A DNA stretch of 64,000 nt from Torymus aiolomorphi (taxonomy: Eukaryota > Arthropoda > Insecta > Hymenoptera > Torymidae). Position 1 is the first letter of the stretch, and each line of letters opens with the position of its first letter. The stretch spans positions 76,100,529 to 76,164,528 of the forward strand of contig CM070873.1 of NCBI GenBank assembly GCA_036365515.1, read 5' to 3'. Below are positions 44,641 to 56,381 of this stretch, in pieces. The notes beneath the pieces were generated by a model that made no database searches, had not been told where the DNA came from, and was given only the letters and a program-made list of their open reading frames with translations. Position numbers and translations under genes: made by a program.

Positions 44641-45650
44641 TTTTTATTACAAAATTATGACAAAAAAATTGTGTTTTTATCCCTTATAAAATAGGAGATG
44701 CATCCCTCTCTGCTGAAATCACCGCTGATTACTTGTGCTTTTCATAAGAAATAACCTCCATTTTGTTTCATCGAAAAATATTGATTCCGAGCCGAGATAT
44801 ATAGAAAAAACTGTTTTCGGGGGTGAACTTCAGGGGTGATTTTCACCCCTTGAACCTACGAATAAGCAGTTAAAAAAGCACGGGTCTCTCATTTTTTATG
44901 TTCTACAACATATATCAAAATCATCGAAATCGGTGTGGTACACTTGGGAGTGTTTCCTTGTAAGTACAAGAGGCTGGCGAAGGCGTTTTCTTCTAAGTTC
45001 TTTTGGGTGATTTCTCCGGGAGAAATTTTGACAGAGCTTTTTGGTTTTTTCCGTGCGCAGCCGGGCAAGGCTCCACCCTTTCCGAAGGAGTTGTAAAAAC
45101 TAACCTGCTGTTGGGCATAGCTTCGGCCTTCGAAAGATGGTAAAATGCACTGACACGCGGGCCCGCGCTCTCGTCGTATTTATACTCGCATGGCTCCCTG
45201 ATTTCCGGAACATCTCACAGTGTCCACCTCAGAGTCTGCGAACAGCTGTTCTGTGCCCGCACTCACGGATACACGTACGTATCCATGTGATAGAAAGCCG
45301 AGGCATCGATGATTGACAGCTGGCGTATCCAGATACTTGAAATCGGTGGCCTGGTCACTTTAACTCGTGAAGAAGAGGTTGTTGCAGTGGAAAGCCACCG
45401 CCCCTGCCAAAATATATTTATGGCTTTCCTCCTTCTTGAGAGTTGTAGGTACGTGCTGTGCGGAGGCCATGAGCGCTTTCCATGTTTTCTGCTACGGCGA
45501 TAATTCCGTGTGACCGCCTCGACCCTCCCGCTTACTTCCTCGCTTATTGTTAATCTCTCGCCTTTCCATTTTTTCTGCTTTACGTGACTTTTCACTGATT
45601 CCTCTCTCTCTCTCTCCCTCACTCTCTCTCCCTCCCTCCCTCCCTCTCTC
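44641..45650. other. Mixed sequence upstream of a LINE; no gene recognised
   Basis: 44641-45100 is AT-rich. 45100-45650 becomes GC-richer and ends in a CT-rich tract (45600-45668), probably the 5' UTR or flank of the following LINE. Confidence 0.4.
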
Positions 45651-45725
45651 TCACTGTCTCTCCCTCAGGGCTTCATGCGTGCCCATGAGCAAGCTTAAAT
45701 TACCATAAATAGCCTTCATGCCCGT

Positions 45726-46073
45726 ATGGATAACGTCGAGAGAAATCTGAAGGAAGCCGATGTTCTGAGCAAGGCTGAGTTCGCTAACATCCGCTCAGAG
45801 GTGGCTAACATCGCCAAAGCTATGGAGACTTCCGCTGCTGCAGAGGATCAGTGTGAAGTCGTCGTAAAAGGTCTCCCAGCCTGGCTCTCTCTTACGCCGC
45901 AGCAGATCAAAGCTGCTCTCCTCGCAGCCTTGCAGCTACTTCAATACGTGCAACAGGTAGCAAACTGGCGCGATTGGAATCAGCGAAATTGCACTGCGCC
46001 TACCGTCATTGTGCCCCCAGGCCTACCAGCGCTAGGACAACCAGCAAAACCGGCACACGTCCGTAGTACGTAG
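45726..46073 (+). pseudogene. LINE ORF1 fragment
   Basis: The frame starts at an ATG (MDNVERNLKEADVLSKAEF) with a helical, coiled-coil-like N-terminus. A region around EVVVKGLPAWLSLTPQQIKAA follows, reminiscent of ORF1 RNA-binding folds. It then degenerates. Its place directly before endonuclease and RT supports the ORF1 call. Confidence 0.5.
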
Positions 46074-46499
46074 TACGATCACCACAATTAGCGCATCCAG
46101 CTTCACCGAACCAACAGATAACGCCCGCCATCGTCTTTACGCTCTCTTCTTCATTCATTCGAGACTCCGTCTAAAAGAAGACCCCGCTTCTGCGCAAACT
46201 GACCTGTCAGATCATATTTGGTGGCGGTGGGGATACGTTGCTGTTGGTCAACGCGCTATGGCCGGCTAAAGTCTATGAGCTTTTAAAGCCCGCCACAGCT
46301 ATTTATAAGCAACTCGGTCATGAGAGACCCATAGTCCGGGACCTCTAAGTCTTTATGCACCCCTCGACAACCGCGTCCCTCGTTCCAATACACAGCGTCT
46401 CTGACATAGATGCACTTGCCAACGCAAGGGCGATGTCTTGATGTCTGCTTAGCAGACCAACCCCATGCGTAGATACCGGCGAAATTATCGATCACCACA

Positions 46500-47060
46500 T
46501 TAATGTAAACCGTCTGTCCCCTTCCAATTTTGCACTCCTCGAGGCTAAGTATTCTGCAGCTCGTTTCGGCATTCTTGCCATCAGTGAGACCTTTTTACAT
46601 CCAAACTTGGATGACTCTCACCTTAGCCTGGATGGTTTCAAGTTTTTTCGTGCAGATCGGGAGGGGATGGACGGTGGCAGTGTGGGCGTATACGTGCGCG
46701 ACGACTTCACCGTCGAGATCTTGGCCGCTTCTAAACCGTTATTCGCCAATAAACCAGAATTTCTTATTCTCGAAGTAACCACTGCACACACGAAAATACT
46801 GGTTACTGCCATCTACAAACAACCCTCCGCGGATTATCCATTTCATTCTCTTTCTTGCCTCTCCAACTACCTTCCTCATTTCAGCTCTGCCATCATCATC
46901 GGCGATTTCAACATCAATATGGCCATCACGTCTGCACCAAACTCCACCAAGCTCCAAGCCTGCACTGATCGCCACTCTCTGCGCAATCCGCGCCAACTCA
47001 TCATCAACTTTGGAATAACTCTCACACCTGGATACATCTCTTAATAAAAAATTCCTACCC
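46500..47060 (+). pseudogene. LINE endonuclease domain
   Basis: FGILAISETFLHPNL (the SET block), GGSVGVYVRDDF, ILVTAIYKQPS and IIIGDFNINM are the EEP endonuclease motifs in order. A frame break occurs near 46600 between the first and the later blocks. Confidence 0.8.
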
Positions 47061-47099
47061 AACAACAAACCACTCCAAATCCGTCGCACTCTTCATTGC

Positions 47100-48745
47100 C
47101 GGTCATGATTTCATAGAACTCATCCTCCCCTGCAGGAATCGCCTTTCCGTCACTAAATCCATCCTTTCTCGTAATCTCAAAAAACTCAACCGTGACCTAC
47201 TTGATCGCAAGCTACTCACCCACCTAGACGAACTCCCTCTCCTCACTGATCAACCCCCCTCAATTTCATCACCTGCACCCCCTCTGCTGGAGTTGTCATG
47301 GACCCCTTCCCCACTGATGTCTGTGAGACTGAGCGCCGGCTAACGAAAGCTATTATCTCCGCCTACAATGCTTGTGCATCGCTTCGCTAGATAATTCTCT
47401 CATCTCGTCGTAAACCCTGGGTGAGTGCCGAGATACGGTCACTCATGCGCACCCGTGACCGCGCCTACAGAATTGCTCACACCTCAGGCTCAGAGGCAGA
47501 CCTGCCGAGTTTTCAAGTCGCTCACGCGAGCGTGTCTAACGCTCTCGACTCAGCCAAGTACCGCTACATCACCTCGCAGCTCGAAGAGGATGCCAGCCCA
47601 GAGGCCAAATGGAGACAACTTCGGCGTCTAAGTGTGACTGGCTCCAGCACTCCCTCGCCTTTCCATTTCATTCACGCGGCCACTTTAAACATGCATTTCG
47701 CGGCAACTGTAAACCGTCATCCATCCATAACTGAATATGATCACAACTCTGTAGCTGAGCAACCGTTGATAGAATGCTTACACTCTTAATTCCATTCGAT
47801 TTTTCGAAGGCCTTTGACTCTATTTCTCCACGCACGCCTGCTCGCAAAGCTAAGGGCGCTAAACATGTCTGACCACGCTTTGCGATGGTTTTTTAACTAC
47901 CTCACTGATTGCCTTCAATCCGTTATTGATGAAGGTGGCTACATTTCTGATTGGCTTCGCACAGCGTCCGGCGTTCCCCAAGGCAGTGTCCTAAGACCGC
48001 TCTTATTCGCCATCTATATAAACGACCTACCCGCGGCACTGTCATTCGCCCGCGTAATGATCTACGCCGACGATACACAGCCATCAAGCCGTTGCTTGTG
48101 CCTCTGTCGATGCTCAGGCAGTTGCAAATTGGTTCAGAGAAAACGGGCCGTTTCTAAATCCTCTTAAGACCAAGTAAATAAACCTCGCCAGTGAGCTTTA
48201 TACCACCAGGCTCGACCTCATCACCCTCCCAAGGGTCACGATCGATGGAAATTTACTATCTTATGCCACCGAAGTCCGAAACCTCGGCGTTATACTCACA
48301 TCTACCCTCGACTGGAAAAAACACACCCTCCGTTTTCACCGTACTCCCTCTCGAGGTCGCTGAGAAAATCCCTTGTAGAGACTCTAATTTTCCCACGCTT
48401 CCATTACGCGTGCATTGTATACCACTACCTCGATAAAACGCGAATCGCAAAAATCCAGATCACGCTCAAAGCTTGTGTGCGCTTCGCAATCGGCAGTTTA
48501 CCCCCCTGCGCACACGTCACCCTTCATCTGCTCGGTCTGGGATGGCTCCAGGCTAGGCGCCTGAAGTACTTCATTGGTACTGTCGCCTGTGCCATTGTTG
48601 CACGTGATACGCATGCCTATCTCCGTATACCGTCTCCGTCGGCGTCAGAATTTTGGCGACTCCGTGTGTCGCTCCGAGAGGGTGCCTCCCAGGCCTTCGT
48701 TCCACTTACGCAGCGCAGAAAAGCTTATAAACATTCTTTCACGCT
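47100..48745 (+). pseudogene. LINE reverse transcriptase, frameshifted and 3'-interrupted
   Basis: A pre-RT part (RDRAYRIAHTSGSEADLP) is followed, after a large deletion of early RT motifs, by FDFSKAFDS-like sequence across a frame break at about 47800. LLAKLRALNMSDHALRWF, ASGVPQGSVLRPLLFAIYIN and the catalytic YADD in VMIYADDTQ come next. C-terminal parts follow in other frames up to 48745, where a foldback insertion cuts the element. It resembles the Jockey/CR1 group and is distinct from the LINE at 23345-27165. Confidence 0.8.
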
Positions 48746-48819
48746 AATTTTTATTGAGGGTGTAATCAATTCGTACACCATAGATCCTTTCGAGCATCAT
48801 AAATTTATTGATACACCGA

Positions 48820-48853
48820 CGTTTCGGGAGTATAATTAACTCCCCTTATCAAG
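48820..48853 (-). ncRNA. Degenerate hammerhead-like core (left arm)
   Basis: On the minus strand: TTGATAA, stem GGAGT...ACTCC, GAAACG. Two positions of CUGANGA are changed (C to T, G to A), so it is probably inactive. Confidence 0.35.
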
Positions 48854-49372
48854 GCTAAATACAATGAACATACAAAAAATATTAAACATAACGGCAATTA
48901 TATAATTTCTTGACACATTAAAGAAAAAACTTTCTTTTCCTTTTCCATTTGAGGTGGTATATCAATTTACAAATTTATAAAGCGGTCATTGCGTGGACTC
49001 CGCGTGTCAAACTATTGCGCGTGACTAAACAACTGATTTTTAACATGTAAGTTTTTTGAATTTTCATGCCTTTTTTCTTATTTTTTCTTATTTTTTCTTA
49101 TTTTGGATTTTTTCTTTAGTGCAATTTAATTTTTCTAAATATTCTCATTATACAGGTATTGCTTTACAAATGTTGGTGATGTATTAAAAATCTATTGTAA
49201 AAATGAAAAACTGTTTGACACGCGGAGTCCACGCAATGGCCGCTTTATAAATTTGTAAATTGATATACCACCTCAAATGGTAAGGCAAAAGAAAGTTTTT
49301 TCTTTAATGTAACAAGAAATTTTATAATTGCCGTTATGTTTAATATTTTTTGTATGTTCATTGTGTTTAGCC

Positions 49373-49405
49373 ATGATAAGGGGAGTTAATTATACTCCTG
49401 AAACG
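49373..49405 (+). ncRNA. Degenerate hammerhead-like core (right arm)
   Basis: Mirror of the left-arm motif: ATGATAA, stem GGAGT/ACTCC, GAAACG. Confidence 0.35.
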
Positions 49406-49537
49406 TCGGTGTATCAATATATTTATGATGCTCGAAAGGATCTATGGTGAACAAATTCATTACACCCTCAATAAAAATTATCATTGAACGCGAGCAGCTT
49501 GGGAGAGCAATAACCTTTTGAATTCTTTCACGCTGGA

Positions 49538-49539
49538 AA

Positions 49540-49627
<88 letters not shown>

Positions 49628-49645
49628 TCTCTCTCCCTCTCTCTT
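49538..49645. repeat. (CT)n microsatellite
   Basis: Over 100 bases of CT repeats. The (RE)n and (LS)n frames across it are artefacts. Confidence 0.95.
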
Positions 49646-49736
49646 TGTTGCGGAAAAATTAAGAAAATCCAGCAAAAAGAATAATGAGTCAACCAGACAG
49701 AAAAAAAGTATATATATATATATAATATATATTAAT

Positions 49737-51290
49737 CTGTAACGCAAGGTTCTGGGATGTATTCATATACGTAATGCAAGCTTCTGGGATTTCTGTTAGT
49801 TTCCGGGACGTCTCAGAAAATTTTTGGCCAAAACATATATGGGAGCGTCCAGCAGAAACGGGCCACCGAGCGCGCGCGGTGCCTTTTTTTGCGTAAAAGG
49901 CGCTCTGTTTAACTATTTCATAATCGTATGCTGCGTCTTCGAAAAAAAAACCAAGCACCTTTATCGATAGATTTTTTCCTGCTCTCTCCAATGGTGCCAT
50001 TGTTTTTATTGCGAAACGCTTTCTTCCGGACGAAAACTCGAGTTGAATATTGAAAGCTATTTTTCTCAAAGTATATCATGTTTTTTTTTTCAAAATAAAC
50101 TACACCATTGGAAAGTACAACTCTTAAGCTTCAAAACCCTATCTTGGAGAAGTTGGAGAAATAAAGGGTTTAAAAGTAACAACATGAAAAAGACAGCGCC
50201 GAGGGTCCGCGCGAGCCCCTCTATTCAATTCGCTAATAATCGTGTATCAAGTTTCTGAAAAAAGAACTAAGGACATATATCGATAGATTTTTTCCTGCTC
50301 TTTCCAATGGTGCTATTATTTTTATTCCGAAATGCTTCTGTTCGGGATTAGTACCCGAAGTTTGTTATATAAATGAACAAAGTTCATTGTAATATTATAC
50401 TAACTGCTACAACTAGATCCACAAAATTATGTCCACGCATTGGCATTGTAAGTTACAAAACATTATATATCTACAAAAAAGAAAGGGCGAAATAGCACAT
50501 CGCGTGTATTAATCCGCCCTTGAGCATAGCGTAAAAAGTTCGGGCAGCCGCTGTCTTTTTGATCTTACTATTTTTGATCTTTTCATGTTTCAACTTAAAA
50601 ATATAATATTTTATAGTTTAAGACTTGTACTTTTGAAGAATATAATTCACTTTGAAGAAAAGACTGATATTTTATTGAAAAAATAGAGTTTAAACATTCA
50701 AATGGAATTTTCAACTAGAAGGAAGCATTTCGGAATAAAAATAATAGCACCATTGAAAAGAGCAGGAAAAAATCTATCGATATATGTCCTTAGTTCTTTT
50801 TTCAGAGACTTGGTATACGATTATTAGCGAATTGAATAGAGCGTGCACTTAAACGTGTCGTACGCACGGGCGCGAGGGGCTCGCGCGGACCCTCGGCGCT
50901 GTCTTTTTCATGTTGTTACTTTTAAACCCTTTATTTCTCCACCTTCTTTAAGATAGGGTTTTGAAGCTTAAGAGTTGTACTTTCCAATGGTGTAGTTTAT
51001 TTTGAAAAAAAACATGATATACTTTGAGAAAAATGGCTTTCAATATTCAACTCGAGTTTTCGTCCAGAAGAACGCGTTTCGCAATAAAAACAATGGCGCA
51101 ATTGGAAAGAGCAGAAAAAAATCTATCGATATAGGTCCTTGGTTTTTTTTCAAAGACGCAGCATACGATTATGAGCGAGTTAAACAGAGCGCCTTTTACG
51201 CGAAAAAAGGCACCGCGCGCGCTCGGTGGCCCATTTCTGCTGGACGCTCCCATATGTAACGCAATGTTCTGGGTTCATTCAGGTCGGTTT
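49737..51290. mobile_element. 1.55-kb non-coding foldback element
   Basis: The arms 49737-50340 and 50690-51290 are reverse complements with moderate divergence. They share CGATAGATTTTTTCCTGCTC (twice per arm), GGGAGCGTCCAGCAGAAA and GCGCGCGGTGCC. The repeated core means each arm is itself a partial duplication. The centre (50340-50690) is AT-rich and non-coding. Confidence 0.75.
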
Positions 51291-51494
51291 TGATATAGGG
51301 AGTTACTTTTTCCGCAATTTCGGTACTAAAAGTAGGCGCCGCAGGCGTCGTGGTGTTAGTCAATACTTTGAGGGATGTCTTTATTGTAGACAATGGCGGC
51401 GCGTAGCGCCGCCCTTACCTCCTTATACTGCAGCACAGCTTCTATTGCAGACAAACCCTAAGAAATCCCAGGATATTGCGTTATGCATCTATAT

Positions 51495-53987
51495 TGTAAG
51501 GGTTCGTTAGGATAGGAGAGGAATAACGAGTATGTGGAACCACCTATGTGCAATGGTGGTTAGTATGTGTATAAATCCACCGTGGCGCCGGCCTCTTAGA
51601 TGATAGCAAGGTTATATGATCGGCTCCTGCTGTCCTTCTTGACCTTTGTTAATGTACGATGAGATATTCGTGAATTTATTAGTTAAAATTATTAGTTAAA
51701 ATAATATGAGATAGCAAATTAAGAATTATATATATTAAAAAAAACAATAATCTATTGACAGATAATTAATCTCCATGTATGTGAATCATGATAGTAACAG
51801 TCGAAAATTTATTTAAATTTAATTATCATTATTTAAATCTGATATTAGCCATAATTTAATCAAGAAACTATAAGTTTATTATAAATATACTCAAAAATTT
51901 AATATAAAATAATTAATAAAACGATAGCACGTTCTATATATGTATGTATATTACGGTTACTAAACTTATCCTATGGTGAAAATGTTAAGGAACAGGGATG
52001 TGGATACTGGATAAACGTCCGGTAAAATTATATATATAATCGTAAATGCATGTGTACAAAGATCAAGATCAATTTTATTCATAAAAAAAAATTAAAAAAT
52101 ATCAGCCGAATGACAAAAAAAAATTGCAATATAGAAACAGAATAATAATAATAATAATGATAAAAAAAAATTTTGTTCACGCTACACCCAAGTGAAGAAA
52201 TAATGATACATTTCAATAGATATATAAAAAAGAATATTATAGGCTAACTACTCAATTCTATTTTTGATCGCGTAATAATACCGAAATGTAAACGATACCC
52301 TTCCTCGGGATCCCATGTACACACACGTACACAAACTGATTGACCGAGGACGAGCTAAATAGTGGCGAGACTATAAACCAAAATAACAAAACAAAGAAAA
52401 AAAATTTTATTATTGTGATAAATCTCATGAAAGAGTAATCGCGAAATATAAACGTCGAAATATTAACAAAATACCCACGAACGAAAGAAAACAACAAAAC
52501 AAAGAGAAAAAAAAATTATAAGAATAACGATATAATAATAATAATAATAATATAATGACGTAGCACCGGCAACGCGATCCTAATTCACGCTAACAAAAAA
52601 AAATTTTATTCGAATCCTAAATATACGTATTGTGGTTCTCGCGTGGCTAGCAAAGATCAAACGCAGGGCAACCTGTCACCCTAGCGCGTGACTGACCTTG
52701 CGGTCATGTCCGCCGGGTAAAGGGGGAGGCTATGCCTTCCCCGGTTTTCCGCCTCTACGCCCGACACTCCTAAAAAAAGCAAAGCTACGCCAAGTCGGGC
52801 GAACCAACTTGACTCGGCCTACTTTCTCCCGAGGGAATAATCATAGGCCTGGCGCTGTAAGTTTTCACCTAGTCGTCGTTTGGACCGCCGGATGCGCGAC
52901 TCTGCGTGGCTGCTCTGCAACCCGTGCTCTGGTTCGACCGGCGGCTTTGCGAATCTCCACGAAGGACGAGGCTGCTGGGCTCCTGCGCGGTGACTGACTA
53001 AGTGGCGCTCTGCCAAGAGCGCACCTCTATTTAAGGAGCATCTGCCTATCTGTGTCTAGGGGGATGCGCACTTATTCAATTTCCATAAGTACTGTACAAT
53101 AAGAGCGCTCCCTGGGTGGCGCTAATTCATTCTAGATGATCGGCTCTCTTCCCCCCTTGCCCCTCTGTTATGCCCCTGCACGTCATCATTTCTCTTTTCT
53201 TGATGGTTGTGGCCTATGTTTTGTCTAATGGGACATAAAAGGGTATAGTACGACGATCACACATCATGCTCATTAAATTGTTAGTTGGAATTTGCCTTAT
53301 TCATTCAGAAATCTGTGACACAAAATTTGTGATGTAACTTTCTAATTAATACGTTATTCATAGAAATAAATGTATCCGCGGGTGCGCCATAATTTGTTTA
53401 GGCGAAAAAGTGCTTTCATTCACCTCCATGCGTGTTATAAATAATGAAATATATTAAGATATTAATTTCTATTGTCCATCTCACTCGCACTTATGACGAG
53501 CGCCCATAGCTCCGTCCTTCTCTAATTGCGTCAGCCACATGTGGTCGACAATCAGTGATTTAGTACTATTGACTTTTATGCCACCTGTACTCATCTGGCG
53601 CGTAATTCAAAAATCAGAAATTTATAAGGTGAGTTATTATGAATCGATTTATATCATATGGAAGTACGGTTCATTTGTTATTTTATCATATATAAAGAGT
53701 TAATTTTTCGTGCTTCATGCCTTTGTTAATGAACAAATATGGTGAAAGATTCAAATTTCCCGCCGTGACAAAAGAGCTCTTATTAAACTCACCTATGTCT
53801 AGGGATACTTTCAACCGGGTATTAGATTTATCTGGTAGATGTCGTGTCGAGTACTGTTTGAGCTCCTCATGTCATGGAGGGTAATTCGCGTCGGTAATCA
53901 GAATTTCTCCTTTATTAATCACGTATATAATAAATTTTATTTCAAAATAGAGGTTCATATAATGTACACAGCATAGTGACCGTTACA
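51495..53987 (-). repeat. 3' LTR of the gypsy-like element
   Basis: In element orientation it begins TGTAACGGTCACTATGC and ends CCCTTACA. Differences from the other LTR are point changes and small A/T-run length changes, for example near 52687 versus 61969. It contains GTGACAAATTT-type non-coding sequence and short frames only. Confidence 0.9.
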
Positions 53988-54009
53988 TTTACCCCCCTCC
54001 CTCTAGAAG
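53988..54009 (-). other. Polypurine tract
   Basis: On the minus strand CTAGAGGGAGGGGGGTAAA directly precedes the TGTAACGG LTR start. This is a textbook position and composition. Confidence 0.85.
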
Positions 54010-54240
54010 GAATTCTAATTATCTTCATAGTGGAAATGAGAAAGGGAAAAGAAGAAAAAAAAAAATAATGTCCTGGAATATATATATATATAGAGTTTCA
54101 TATCCATAATAAAAAAAAACGAAAATAAAGAGTAACAATAGTATGTCAAATAACAAAAAAAAAACATAAGTTGGTCCTAAAGGACAAAAAAACATAAGTT
54201 GGTCAAGCGCAACAAAAAAGAAACGGAGAAAACAAAATCT

Positions 54241-54723
54241 CTATCTCCAACTTTCTTCATCGAAACGGACGTCCTCCTGTAAAGTGAGGACGTCCTCGTC
54301 GACCTCTTCCCTTGGAGTTGCTCCCACCTGCGGGCGGATGCGTGCCCCGGGGTTACGAGTGACGAACTCCTCGATCCTGGCTCGCCGTTCCCCTGGGTCG
54401 TTCGAGGTAGGTGATGGTCGGAGGACTGGTGTCGGGAAGTGCGTAGCCACCCATCTCTCCGCCCTATCGTACCGCCGGTTGACCTCATCGGCAGTTCTGA
54501 TGCGGGCTATGAGGCCTGACTCTGACCGTCTACCTTGAAATAAGGTCGCCATCTCCTCCTCCCTTCTACGGCGGCTCACCAGCTGTGCTGCTTCCAGGTC
54601 CTGGATGAGGAGTTTGACCTTGCATATTTGCCGACCCAGCCGCCGCCTCAATCTTCGCCACTGTTGTCGGGTGCCCATTCTCCCTTGTGAAGTAAGGCCT
54701 GAAATGAGATAAGTGGAACACAC
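54241..54723 (-). CDS. ORF X, third ORF overlapping the end of integrase
   Basis: 160 codons in a frame different from pol, overlapping the last 158 bases of integrase and running to within 260 bases of the 3' LTR. It is very rich in Arg and Glu. VKLLIQDLEAAQLVSRRRRE and IARIRTADEVNRRYDRAERW are likely helices or coiled coil, and the tail is acidic (EEVDEDVLTLQEDVRFDEES). It has no signal peptide or membrane segment, so it is not an envelope gene. It is open although gag and pol are damaged. It may be a C-terminal extension reached by frameshifting or a separate accessory protein. Confidence 0.55.
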   Translation of the reverse strand: MCSTYLISGLTSQGRMGTRQQWRRLRRRLGRQICKVKLLIQDLEAAQLVSRRRREEEMATLFQGRRSESGLIARIRTADEVNRRYDRAERWVATHFPTPVLRPSPTSNDPGERRARIEEFVTRNPGARIRPQVGATPREEVDEDVLTLQEDVRFDEESWR

Positions 54724-55906
54724 CTCTCAGATTAGAGGTATTGGGGATGTTAAGGGCGAATGTACTGGGGCCTCTCTTTGCGGCGATGACATAAGGTCCT
54801 TCATACAGGGCCAAAAACTTTGCTATTAGATTATCGAGTGCGCTTGATAAGTTGCATGCCTTCACAAGAACCAGGTCGCCGATGTCATATCGCGTTCCGT
54901 GCTTACTTGCATTTTTTTGATTCGCGCATGCTTCCCTCTTCTCCCTTATTCGTTCTCTCGCCAGTCGAAGTTTGGCCCCTAACGGTAATTCTTCCCTTAT
55001 GATTGGTGCTAACCATCTTTCCCAAAAACGCTCCGGTTTAATCCCTAAACGTAATTCCACGGGAGTAAATTCTGTTGTCTCATGGTGTATTTCGTTCAAA
55101 CAATCTTTTACAAAAGGGACCCAATGGGCGCAGCCCCCATGTTTATGACTGGTAACTGTCCTAAAGAACCGACCTATTTCCTTATTCACTCTTTCAACTA
55201 TATTACTTTGGGGGTGGCGTATTGAAGAAAACGTATGTTTTATACCTTCTCGTTCTAATTGCCTTCCCCATGCCTTAGCTGTAAATTGGGATCCATGGTC
55301 TGATTGAATACGCTGTAGCTTACCATATTTTGGGACGTAATCGTGAAAAATTTTCCGTATTGTTGTCCGTGTGTCAGCTTTCCTCATGGGATATAGTTTA
55401 ACGAATTTCGTAAAAGCGTCAATTGTTACCAATATAAATCTGGTACCTGCTTTCGATGTAGGTAATGGACCCAAAAAATCAATTGATAGGAGGTCCCCTG
55501 ACCCGGAGGGTATAATTGGTGCCGTTGTAATTTCATTTGCATGAGTGTATATTTTATTGCGCTGGCATGAGTCACACGTTTTGATTATTTTAGCTACGTG
55601 ACGGCGCGCCTTTACTACCCAAAACGCTTCCTCGAATATCTTCCGACATTTATACGCCCCAACGTGGCCATAAAGTTCATGGACTTCCTGAATCACCTGT
55701 GTTGCAATTCCATCTGTCAAGACGATCCGTTCGTGTCCCTCTCTCCCTTTAGTAAGAATACCTCCCTTCAAATGAAAATCGCGATAGTTACTTCCGGTTT
55801 CTATCCGAGTAATAACATCGTTTAATTTCTTATCCTCCCGCTGTTCGAGGCCTATGTTCTTTAATCTCCCTCGTAATTCCACGTTTGGTTTTCCCGTCAA
55901 TATCAA
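54566..55906 (-). pseudogene. Integrase region of pol
   Basis: After a frameshift from RNase H the frame carries the zinc-binding HHCC domain (VHELYGHVGAYKC ... CDSCQRNK). The catalytic core follows: LSIDFLGPLP with the first Asp, RIQSDHGSQF with the second, and HPQSNIVERVNKEIG with the Glu. The C-terminal GPY-like region is FLALYEGPYVIAAKRGP. The integrase frame itself is intact. It inserts the element cDNA in the nucleus. Confidence 0.9.
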
Positions 55907-56381
55907 GGCTATTGAAATTTCGTCTGTTTGCTCGTCTCGGTTGTTTAAAGGTAATTCTACTTAAAGCGTCCGCGATTTGGTTTCGCGTACCTGGAATGTG
56001 AGTTATCTCTAAACAATAATCTTGTATGGCGAGTCTCCAGCGAATCAAACGGCTGTTTAAAAAACGACATGTTAATAAATATTTTAACGCTTGGTGGTCG
56101 GTCTCGATTTTAACTGGTCCCCCCAGTATATATGATCGAAATTTCCCTAAGGCCCAAACTATAGCTAATAACTCTAACTCCGTGGTAAAATAGTTCACTT
56201 CTGCTCCCCTTAACGATCGACTGGCCATACTAACTATTCGTCTTCGTCCCTTATCGTCCTTCTGATATAGAAATGCCCCCAAAGAGGTCTTGCTTGCGTC
56301 GGTCATTATATAGAAGGGTCGGTCTCTCGAAAGTTCTTTAACCCTTTTAAATACCTGTTGTATATCCTCCCCCAATGCCAT
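55830..56381 (-). pseudogene. RNase H region of pol
   Basis: FYIMTDASKTSLGAFLYQ, then the TTELELLAIVWAL Glu, KIETDHQALKYL Asp and RNQIADALSR Asp, are the RNase H active-site blocks. The frame is shifted relative to RT (near 56380) and to integrase (near 55890). In an intact relative these form one polyprotein. Confidence 0.85.

Larger units (their letters stand above)
48746..49521. mobile_element. Foldback insertion with 13-bp target duplication
   Basis: The arms 48746-49017 and about 49209-49482 are near-perfect reverse complements (AATTTTTATTGAGGGTGTAA outer end; GTTTGACACGCGGAGTCCAC inner end), around a 190-base centre. ATTCTTTCACGCT at 48733-48745 recurs at 49522-49534. 39 bases not in the palindrome (49483-49521) are included at the right. 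No ORF. Both arms carry a hammerhead-like core. Confidence 0.85.

Noticed and set aside
49481..49747. (RE)n-rich ORF
   Set aside because: Direct translation of the (CT)n microsatellite.
54241..54723. Envelope gene of an errantivirus-like element
   Set aside because: ORF X is only 160 codons, highly charged, and has no signal peptide, Cys pattern or transmembrane segment.
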